Assembly: GCA_050299175.1 (NCBI GenBank)
Contig: JBNKVM010000067.1
Coordinates: forward strand, 1-64,000
Length of the DNA: 64,000 bases
Direction of reading: 5' to 3'
Origin: JAPHTQ01 sp050299175
GTDB lineage: Bacteria > Pseudomonadota > Gammaproteobacteria > Thiohalomonadales > Thiohalomonadaceae
Of this stretch, positions 57,604 through 64,000 are shown in pieces (within the stretch, counting starts at the first letter, position 1; each line of letters opens with the position of its first letter). The position numbers were made by a program, and so were the translations under genes. The notes below the pieces were generated by a model. That model was not told the origin of the DNA. It was given only the letters and a program-made list of their open reading frames with translations, and made no database searches.

Positions 57604-58065
57604 ATGTCGATCAATAAAGCAAAGACATTACCCGAACTCTTCACCGGCCAGGAAAACGGCTCGCTGGACGGTATCATTCGTCGCGGCCGGCAGCTTCAGG
57701 GACTCAACATCCTGATCAGCGAGTTTCTGGGAAGCGAACTGGCATCTCACTGCCAGCTGGCCAATATCCGGGACAAAACCCTGATCCTCACCGCCGATTC
57801 TTCCGCCTGGGCCACTCGCGTGCGCTATATGGCCCCGCAACTACTACAAAAACTTCGAAGTAATGAGCGGTTAAACGGGGTCGACAGCATAGATGTCAGA
57901 ATCACGCCACCCGTCTCACCTGCAGACACCTCCCACCCCATTCGGCGCGCCTCTATGTCGGCAAACGCCTCGGAATGTCTCAGCCAATGTGCGGAAGGTA
58001 TCGAAGATCCGCAACTCAGTGCCGCCTTACGGCACCTGGCTAAACGAAAACGGCCAGATAGTTGA
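57604..58065 (+). CDS. dciA: DciA/DUF721-family protein
   Basis: A 153-residue basic protein with the DUF721 core (LLPxLF-like TLPELFTGQ, LNILISEFLGSELASHCQLA, LILTADSSAWATRVRYMAPQLL). DciA is the helicase-operator that loads DnaB in bacteria lacking DnaC, and its gene commonly lies between lpxC and secA. ATG 57604 is taken; the frame extends to 57571. It is divergent from the M23 gene and convergent with lpxC, with a hairpin spanning its stop codon. Confidence 0.85.
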   Translation: MSINKAKTLPELFTGQENGSLDGIIRRGRQLQGLNILISEFLGSELASHCQLANIRDKTLILTADSSAWATRVRYMAPQLLQKLRSNERLNGVDSIDVRITPPVSPADTSHPIRRASMSANASECLSQCAEGIEDPQLSAALRHLAKRKRPDS

Positions 58066-58076
58066 GTATCTGACCG
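58051..58076 (-). terminator. Bidirectional hairpin at the dciA/lpxC junction
   Basis: CGGCCAGATA (58051-58060) pairs with TATCTGACCG (58067-58076), one mismatch in ten, around a 6-base loop that includes the dciA stop. On the minus strand it is followed by TTTTCG, so it can end lpxC transcription; on the plus strand the tail is TTATAGTTGTTCTT. Confidence 0.65.
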
Positions 58077-58088
58077 TTATAGTTGTTC

Positions 58089-59000
58089 TTAACCCGCTGC
58101 CACCGGCTGCATGTAAGAAATAGGCGCCTCCTTCGGATCTTCGAAGGTCACCAGTTCCCATGCATCCTCATTGGCTAGCAGGGTACGCAAGAGTTGGTTG
58201 TTCATGGCGTGGCCGGATTTGTGCCCGCTAAAGGCACCGATCAGGCTATGGCCAAGCAGATAGAGGTCGCCGATGGCATCAAGCACCTTGTGCTTGACGA
58301 ACTCATCTTCGTAACGCAAACCGTCTTCATTCAAAATCCGGTAGTCGTCAACGACGATGGCATTGTCCAGGCTACCACCCAGAGCCAGATTGCGAGCCCG
58401 CAGCGACTCCAGTTGACTCATAAAGCCAAAGGTACGCGCACGGCTCACTTCCTTGACGAAGGAGATGGTGGAGAAATCGATTTCCGCCACCTGACTGCGG
58501 CAGGTAAAGACCGGGTTATCGAAATCAATAGAGAGGGAGACCTTGAAACCGCTGAACGGATCGAACTGCACCCATTTGTCGCCATCTTCTACTCGCACGG
58601 TTTTCTTAATGCGAATAAAGCGTTTGGGTGCGTTCTGTTCAACGATGCCAGCTGACTGGATCAGGAATACGAATGGGCCCGCGCTACCGTCCATGATCGG
58701 CACCTCGGCAGCACTCAGATCGACATATGCGTTATCGATACCAAGCCCGGCCATGGCGGAAAGGAGGTGTTCAACGGTGGAGATGCGTACATCGCCATCT
58801 GCCAGCGTCGAGGAGAGAGTGGTTTCACCCACATTTTCCGCTTTGGCCTGAACTTCCACGACAGGATCCAGATCGATGCGACGGAAGATAATACCGGCAT
58901 CAACAGGAGCAGGACGCAGGGTCAAATAGACCTTTTCACCGGTGTGCAGACCTACACCGGTCGCACGGATGACATTTTTAAGTGTTCGCTGGCGAATCAT
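58089..59000 (-). CDS. lpxC: UDP-3-O-acyl-N-acetylglucosamine deacetylase
   Basis: Zinc enzyme for the first committed step of lipid A synthesis; the cell is therefore a lipopolysaccharide maker. MIRQRTLKNVIRATGVGLHTG is the standard N-terminus, TVEHLLSAMAGLGIDNA holds the first zinc His, and KHKVLDAIGDLYLLG and the late GHKSGHAMNN hold the others. ATG 59000 gives 303 residues (E. coli 305); the extension to 59063 is not conserved. It follows ftsZ. Confidence 0.97.
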   Translation of the reverse strand: MIRQRTLKNVIRATGVGLHTGEKVYLTLRPAPVDAGIIFRRIDLDPVVEVQAKAENVGETTLSSTLADGDVRISTVEHLLSAMAGLGIDNAYVDLSAAEVPIMDGSAGPFVFLIQSAGIVEQNAPKRFIRIKKTVRVEDGDKWVQFDPFSGFKVSLSIDFDNPVFTCRSQVAEIDFSTISFVKEVSRARTFGFMSQLESLRARNLALGGSLDNAIVVDDYRILNEDGLRYEDEFVKHKVLDAIGDLYLLGHSLIGAFSGHKSGHAMNNQLLRTLLANEDAWELVTFEDPKEAPISYMQPVAAG

Positions 59001-59126
59001 TGACCCTATAAACCCCTGAATTTGCAGGCACTCCGCCCCATTGTCGGACGTGCATGGTACCACACAGGGATTACCCCTGCCTAGTGAAAGGATTCACAAT
59101 TCCTGACAATCTCGCCCGGAGGCGAG

Positions 59127-60269
59127 TCAGTCAGCCTGTCGGCGGAGAAACGCCGGAATATCCAGATATTCCATACTGTTATCAGCCGCCTTATCAGCTG
59201 TGACTTCCGCACTACCTGCCTTGTTCCGCAAAACGGTCGGCCGGTCGTAATCCACGTCGTGCTTCTGTTTATTTACCACCAATTTAACCGGCTGTTCTGC
59301 GACAGACTCCGCACCTCGGCCAAGACCGGTAGCAACCACGGTAACCCGCAGTTCATCCTGCATTTCCGGATCGATGACGGTACCGACCACCACGGTCGCG
59401 TTGTCGGAGGCGAACTGTTTGATGGTGTTACCCACCTCCTCGAACTCACCGATGGCCATATCCAGACCGGCGGTCACGTTGACCAGGATGCCACGGGCGC
59501 CAGAGAGGTCCACATCCTCCAACAGCGGACTGGCAACGGCACTTTCCGCCGCTTCGCGGGCACGATCTTCACCAGAAGCCACGCCAGTACCCATCATCGC
59601 CATACCCATTTCCGACATTACAGTCCGCACGTCAGCAAAGTCGACGTTGATCAGACCGGGACGGGTAATCAACTCGGCAATGCCCTGTACCGCGCCCAGC
59701 AGAACGTTGTTGGCGGCCTTGAAGGCATCCAGCAGGGTGACCTGCTTGCCCAGTACGGTCAGCAACTTCTCGTTGGGGATGGTGATCAGGGAATCGACAT
59801 ACTTTTTCAGTTCGGCGATGCCATCATCCGCCACGCCCATGCGCTTGTTACCCTCGAAAGGGAACGGCTTGGTCACTACGGCAACGGTGAGGATACCCAT
59901 CTCCTTGGCCACCTGAGCCACGATAGGTGCGCCACCGGTACCGGTACCACCACCCATACCCGCAGTGATAAAGACCATATCGGAGCCTGCCAGTGCCTCT
60001 TCGATGCGATCCCTATCTTCCATCGCCGCCTGGCGACCGATGTCGGGATTGGCACCAGCACCAAGACCCTTGGTGATATGGGTACCGATCTGAATTACGG
60101 TCTTGCTTGACGCACGCTCCAGTGCCTGGGCATCAGTATTGGCGCAGATAAAATCGACACCTTCAATTGATGCACAGACCATGTGCTCAACAGCGTTACC
60201 GCCGCCGCCGCCAACACCGACCACCTTGATTACCGCACTCTGGCTTTTGCTATCCATCAGTTCAAACAT
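59127..60269 (-). CDS. ftsZ: Cell division GTPase FtsZ
   Basis: Tubulin-like GTPase that forms the division ring, 380 residues (E. coli 383). The tubulin signature GGGTGTGGAP is present, with VKVVGVGGGGGNAVEH at the N-terminus and the FtsA/ZipA-binding tail DIPAFLRRQAD at the C-terminus. A strong AGGAGGT site lies five bases before the ATG. It follows ftsA by 48 bases. Confidence 0.98.
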   Translation of the reverse strand: MFELMDSKSQSAVIKVVGVGGGGGNAVEHMVCASIEGVDFICANTDAQALERASSKTVIQIGTHITKGLGAGANPDIGRQAAMEDRDRIEEALAGSDMVFITAGMGGGTGTGGAPIVAQVAKEMGILTVAVVTKPFPFEGNKRMGVADDGIAELKKYVDSLITIPNEKLLTVLGKQVTLLDAFKAANNVLLGAVQGIAELITRPGLINVDFADVRTVMSEMGMAMMGTGVASGEDRAREAAESAVASPLLEDVDLSGARGILVNVTAGLDMAIGEFEEVGNTIKQFASDNATVVVGTVIDPEMQDELRVTVVATGLGRGAESVAEQPVKLVVNKQKHDVDYDRPTVLRNKAGSAEVTADKAADNSMEYLDIPAFLRRQAD

Positions 60270-60317
60270 ACAACACCTCCTCTCTCTCCAACGGGTCGCC
60301 CCGTCAACAAAAGTTGC

Positions 60318-61553
60318 TTAGAAATTACCTTGAAACCAGCTCTTCATGCGCTGCATCACACTCTTCATTCCGCCTGCGCCACCAAGTTCACTCAGCCCCT
60401 GACCGCGGTTGTGCTGACCGAACAGCAGCAATCCCACACCGGTGGCGTAAATCGGGTTGCGCACCACGTCGACCAGACCACTCACCCCTTGCGGCACACC
60501 GAGACGTACCGGCATATGGAAGATCTCCTCGGCCAGATCGACCGCACCTTCCATCTTCGAGGTGCCGCCGGTGAGGACGATGCCCGCAGCGCAGATATCT
60601 TCGAAACCGCTACGACGCAGTTCCGCCTGGACCAAGGTGAACAGCTCTTCGTAACGGGGCTCGACCACTTCGGCCAACGTCTGACGAGCCAGACGCCGCG
60701 GCGGACGTTCGCCAACGCTGGGTACTTCGATGGTCTCGTCCGCATTGGCCAGTTGTGTCAGGGCACAGGCATATTTGATCTTGATCTCTTCGGCGTTCTG
60801 CGTCGGGGTACGCATCGCCACGGCAATATCGTTGGTCACCTGATCGCCAGCGATGGGAATCACTGCGGTATGACGAATCGCCCCTTCGCTGAACACAGCG
60901 ATGTCGGTGGTACCACCACCGATGTCGACAAGGCAGACACCCAGTTCCTTTTCGTCCTCGCTGAGCACTGCGTAACTGGAGGCCAGTTGCTCCAGAATGA
61001 TATCGTCCACATCCAGACCGCAGCGGCGTACACACTTGATAATGTTCTGTGCCGCACTGACCGCGCCGGTCACCAGATGCACTTTCGCTTCGAGTCGTAC
61101 GCCTGACATGCCGACCGGTTCGCGGATGCCTTCCTGGTTGTCGATGATGAATTCCTGCGGCAACACGTGGAGGATCTGCTGGTCCGCCGGGATCGCCACC
61201 GCACGCGCCGCATCGATCACCCGATCCATATCACCGTGTGTCACCTCTTTCTCGCGAATGGCAACGATGCCATGCGAGTTGAGACTCTTGATGTGGCTAC
61301 CGGCGATGCCCGCGTAGACCGAATGGATCTGGCAGCCGGCCATCAGCTCGGCCTCTTCCACCGCACGCTGAATCGACTGCACTGTCGACTCGATATTGAC
61401 CACCACCCCTTTCTTCAATCCGCGCGAAGGGTGGGAGCCGATACCGATAATATCGACGCTGTTTTCATCGTTTATCTCGCCGACGATCGCCACCACCTTG
61501 GAGGTGCCGATATCCAGCGCAACGATTAACTTTTTTTCCGGTTTTTTGGACAT
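60318..61553 (-). CDS. ftsA: Cell division protein FtsA
   Basis: Actin-like ATPase that tethers FtsZ to the membrane, 411 residues. IVALDIGTSKVVAIVGE, CLVDIGGGTTDIAVF and IVLTGGTSKMEG are the nucleotide-binding motifs, and the C-terminal amphipathic helix (MQRMKSWFQGNF) is the membrane anchor. Transcribed with ftsQ upstream and ftsZ downstream. Confidence 0.98.
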   Translation of the reverse strand: MSKKPEKKLIVALDIGTSKVVAIVGEINDENSVDIIGIGSHPSRGLKKGVVVNIESTVQSIQRAVEEAELMAGCQIHSVYAGIAGSHIKSLNSHGIVAIREKEVTHGDMDRVIDAARAVAIPADQQILHVLPQEFIIDNQEGIREPVGMSGVRLEAKVHLVTGAVSAAQNIIKCVRRCGLDVDDIILEQLASSYAVLSEDEKELGVCLVDIGGGTTDIAVFSEGAIRHTAVIPIAGDQVTNDIAVAMRTPTQNAEEIKIKYACALTQLANADETIEVPSVGERPPRRLARQTLAEVVEPRYEELFTLVQAELRRSGFEDICAAGIVLTGGTSKMEGAVDLAEEIFHMPVRLGVPQGVSGLVDVVRNPIYATGVGLLLFGQHNRGQGLSELGGAGGMKSVMQRMKSWFQGNF

Positions 61554-61571
61554 ACAATCATTTCCTCCCGA

Positions 61572-62330
61572 CTAGGCCGCCGCCTGTTTTCTTTCGCGCC
61601 AGCGGACGGCAAAGCCGTTGGTGTAACGCAAATCGATACTGTCGATCTTCTCCTGTTGCGGTTTCAGCACCCGGCTGTAGACACGGACAAAACGCAGCAG
61701 TCGGGTGTGCATATCTCGACGCCCCAGGCGCAGTTGCAAACCACTCTCCAAATTCATGCTCCAGGCACGACGCTCATTCATCGTCAGGTGCGAAATGCGC
61801 AAACCCAACGGCGCCAACATCCCCTGCATCGCCTGGTACTCTTTCATTACGTTCCCTTCGCTGTGTAGTGGACCACGCAGCAGCGGCAACTTGTCCCACA
61901 GCTGCATATTTGACGGCATAAACACATCTCCACGCACACTCAGCAAACCACCGTTGCTCCAGCGGGCCACGGCTTTTTGCTCCTCCACTCGCACCACCAG
62001 CAGATCAGGCCATTCACGGCGCACCGAGGCACTAGCCACCCATGGCAATGTTTCCAGTCCTTTGCGAATCTCATCCACATCCACCGACATGAAGCCCTCT
62101 TTCACATAGGGTCGCACCGCGTTACGAATATCCTCCTGACTCAACTGCTTTAGTGGATTCTCGATACGAATGGTGTTCAGCGGCAAGGTGCCCGGCTCAA
62201 GCAACAAACCGAACAACCAGACCAATACAGCAAGGCCAGCTACAACCGACAGCACGGCCAGCGGCCAGCGCGGCAACGGCTTACGCTCTTCAGTCCCTTT
62301 GCGCGTGGCGCCTTTAGGCTGCTTCGCCAT
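61572..62330 (-). CDS. ftsQ: Cell division protein FtsQ
   Basis: Bitopic divisome protein, 252 residues. A cytoplasmic basic tail (KPLPRW) leads into one membrane segment (PLAVLSVVAGLAVLVWLFGLL), then the POTRA domain (NTIRIENPLKQLSQEDIRNAV, KGLETLPWVASASVRREWPD) and the FtsQ domain. It recruits FtsB and FtsL. Its start overlaps ddlB by 17 bases. Confidence 0.96.
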   Translation of the reverse strand: MAKQPKGATRKGTEERKPLPRWPLAVLSVVAGLAVLVWLFGLLLEPGTLPLNTIRIENPLKQLSQEDIRNAVRPYVKEGFMSVDVDEIRKGLETLPWVASASVRREWPDLLVVRVEEQKAVARWSNGGLLSVRGDVFMPSNMQLWDKLPLLRGPLHSEGNVMKEYQAMQGMLAPLGLRISHLTMNERRAWSMNLESGLQLRLGRRDMHTRLLRFVRVYSRVLKPQQEKIDSIDLRYTNGFAVRWRERKQAAA

Positions 62331-63255
62331 CCATACTCCCCTGCAAAATTCGCCAGACCAATTCGTCGATCTCGATTCCTGCCGCCTTCGCCGCCATCGG
62401 CACCAGGCTGTGATCAGTCATACCCGGCAAGGTATTGGCCTCCAGTAGATAGGCCTGCCCTACCTCATCAAGCAAAATGTCGATGCGCCCCCAACCATGA
62501 CAACCTACGGCGGCAAATGCCTTTAATGCCAGTTGCTGCAACGCCTGCTCCTTCTCCGCAGAGAGATCCGCAGGGCAAAGGTATTCGGTATCGTTACTCA
62601 GGTACTTGGCTTCGTAGTCGTAAAATTCCGCACGGGGCACAATTTTCACTACGGGTAGCGCCTTACCCTCAAGGATCGCCACCGTATATTCACCACCGCC
62701 GAGGTATTGCTCGGCCAACACTAACGAATCGTGCTCTGCGGCCTTGGCATAGGCCGCCGCCAGTTCACCGGGCTTCGTCACCTTGCTGATGCCGACGCTC
62801 GAACCTTCGCGGGCCGGTTTGACGAACAGCGGTAAATCGAGCTGTTTTTCTACAGCGGAAAAATCACTCTTCTCATCCAGTACTACGCAGGCCGGTACCG
62901 GCAAACCCAACGATTGCCACAACAATTTGCAGCGCCACTTATCCATACCCAATGCCGAAGCCAACACCCCACTGCCCGTATAGGGCAGACCGAGAAGTTC
63001 CAAGGCACCCTGCATGGTGCCGTCTTCACCACCGCGACCATGCAGCATAATGAAGCAGCGATCGAAAGCAGCTGCCTGCAACTGCTGCATCACATCCGCA
63101 CCGACGTCAATGGCATGGGCATCGACGCCACGCGCCTGCAGTGCGGCCAATACCGTCGCCCCACTTTTCAGCGAGATATCACGTTCAGCAGAAGTACCAC
63201 CCAACAGCACGGCAACCTTGCCGAATTGCGCTGGATCGGAAACGGCCTGGCTCAT
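62314..63255 (-). CDS. ddlB: D-alanine-D-alanine ligase
   Basis: ATP-grasp enzyme joining two D-alanines for peptidoglycan, 313 residues (E. coli DdlB 306). VAVLLGGTSAERDISLKSG, MLHGRGGEDGTMQG, VKPAREGSSVGISKV and LLEANTLPGMTDHSLVP are typical. It overlaps murB by four bases (ATGA) and ftsQ by 17, as in other division clusters. Confidence 0.97.
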   Translation of the reverse strand: MSQAVSDPAQFGKVAVLLGGTSAERDISLKSGATVLAALQARGVDAHAIDVGADVMQQLQAAAFDRCFIMLHGRGGEDGTMQGALELLGLPYTGSGVLASALGMDKWRCKLLWQSLGLPVPACVVLDEKSDFSAVEKQLDLPLFVKPAREGSSVGISKVTKPGELAAAYAKAAEHDSLVLAEQYLGGGEYTVAILEGKALPVVKIVPRAEFYDYEAKYLSNDTEYLCPADLSAEKEQALQQLALKAFAAVGCHGWGRIDILLDEVGQAYLLEANTLPGMTDHSLVPMAAKAAGIEIDELVWRILQGSMDGEAA

Positions 63256-64000
63256 GCAATGCTCCCCTTTCTTTCGCCGACAATGTGCACTTCACGCTGC
63301 AGACGGATACCGTGTTTCAGTTCTACTTCGTTCTGTACCAGTTCGATCAGCGCCTCGATCTCGGTTGCCGTGGAGCCGCCGTTGTTGACAATGAAATTGG
63401 CGTGCTTGTCCGAGACACAGGCACCGCCGATGCAACGCCCCTTGAGTCCGGCAGCTTCAATCAAACGCGCCGCATAATCGCCCTCAGGATTGCGGAACAC
63501 CGAACCGGCATTAGGTAGACGGGTCGGCTGACTGGCACCGCGCAGTTCGAGCAATTCACGAATACGGTTTTGCAGTTGGCCCGGCTCGCCCGGCTCCAGC
63601 TTCAGTTGTGCCGCAACAAACCATTCACCCAGCGGTGCTTCCACATGGCGGTAACCGATACGGTATTCGCTCGGACTACGGGTACGCAGTACACCCAGGT
63701 GATCCACAGTCTCCAGGTGCTCCACCAATTGCCAGGTTTCACCACCGAAGCAACCGGCATTCATCCGTAATGCACCGCCCATGGTGCCGGGGATACCACT
63801 GAGGAATTCGGCACCGGCCAATCCTTCACGAGCGCAGAAGCGTGCAACCAATGCACAGGAGACGCCGCTCTCCACCCGCACCCGAGTTTCATCCAGTCGG
63901 GTCATTTCATTCAGCATGCCGCTGGTGGCAATCACCGTGCCACTAATCCCGCCTTCGCGGACCAATAGATTGCTGCCTAGCCCAATCCAGTAGAGCGGTT
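63252..64000 (-). CDS. murB: UDP-N-acetylenolpyruvoylglucosamine reductase (5' end beyond window)
   Basis: FAD-dependent reductase making UDP-N-acetylmuramate. The frame stays open to the window edge; the first readable residues PLYWIGLGSNLLVREGG are the FAD-binding segment, so only the N-terminal part is missing. GIPGTMGGALRMNAGCFGG, YRIGYRH and GSVFRNPEGDYAARLIEAAG (catalytic Ser loop region) and CVSDKHANFIVNNGG follow. The stop overlaps the ddlB ATG. Start codon not visible. Confidence 0.95.
   Translation of the reverse strand, partial: PLYWIGLGSNLLVREGGISGTVIATSGMLNEMTRLDETRVRVESGVSCALVARFCAREGLAGAEFLSGIPGTMGGALRMNAGCFGGETWQLVEHLETVDHLGVLRTRSPSEYRIGYRHVEAPLGEWFVAAQLKLEPGEPGQLQNRIRELLELRGASQPTRLPNAGSVFRNPEGDYAARLIEAAGLKGRCIGGACVSDKHANFIVNNGGSTATEIEALIELVQNEVELKHGIRLQREVHIVGERKGSIA

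Noticed and set aside
1..64000. CRISPR arrays, tRNA or rRNA genes, prophage or transposase genes
   Set aside because: No regularly spaced direct repeats, no cloverleaf-like intergenic segments and no phage or transposase proteins were recognised by eye; a covariance-model scan would be decisive.

Overview
The window is a 64 kb chromosomal segment of a gammaproteobacterium. Supporting orders are murB-ddlB-ftsQ-ftsA-ftsZ-lpxC, dciA-M23 peptidase-secA-argJ-mutT/thiE, pilB-pilC-pilD-coaE-zapD-yacG, rppH-ptsP, and a Dam methylase. Most genes are moderately GC-rich. The genus cannot be read from the sequence; a free-living or symbiotic Chromatiales-like lineage is only a guess.

Layout. 0-5 kb (+): argE, argA, dam and an EAL/HDOD protein. 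5-8 kb (-): ptsP and rppH. 8-21 kb is dominated by vitamin B12 uptake and use: a HAD phosphatase with btuC-btuD; an orphan ParA; a promoter, adenosylcobalamin riboswitch and the operon btuB-tonB-adenosyltransferase-btuF-like; a ketopantoate-reductase-like protein; a two-domain ornithine-lipid-type acyltransferase; a second btuF; and cobQ.

21-31 kb is accessory and mostly lower in GC. It holds a tightly coupled minus-strand operon: a possible small peptide, a GT9-like glycosyltransferase, a haem-oxygenase-like diiron protein, an Asp/Glu-racemase-family protein and an AMP-forming ligase. I cannot match this to a known pathway. It is followed by a YcgN pair, a small membrane protein, an exported phosphatidylserine-decarboxylase/PsiD-like protein, a diguanylate cyclase and several unknown genes.

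31-37 kb (-) carries pepN and the lower cobalamin loop genes cobU-cobT-cobC-cobS. 36.7-40.9 kb (-) is an apparent operon of two DUF1538 membrane proteins, a PII-like protein, a CBS protein, a thioredoxin, ampD and ampE. 41-50 kb (+) has an aspartic protease, an alanine/Na+ symporter, an FKBP isomerase, nadC and the type IV pilus/coaE/zapD/yacG block. 50-64 kb (-) holds mutT/thiE, argJ, secA, capA, an M23 peptidase, lpxC and the division cluster, ending inside murB.

B12 logic: the riboswitch-controlled receptor, a dedicated TonB, two binding proteins and BtuCD import corrinoids; the adenosyltransferase, CobQ, CobU, CobT, CobC and CobS then adenosylate and remodel them. The cobinamide-phosphate synthase step (cbiB/cobD) is not in the window. 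Three copies of one terminal-inverted-repeat element and one copy of another sit between genes. No tRNA, rRNA, CRISPR array, transposase or prophage gene was recognised.
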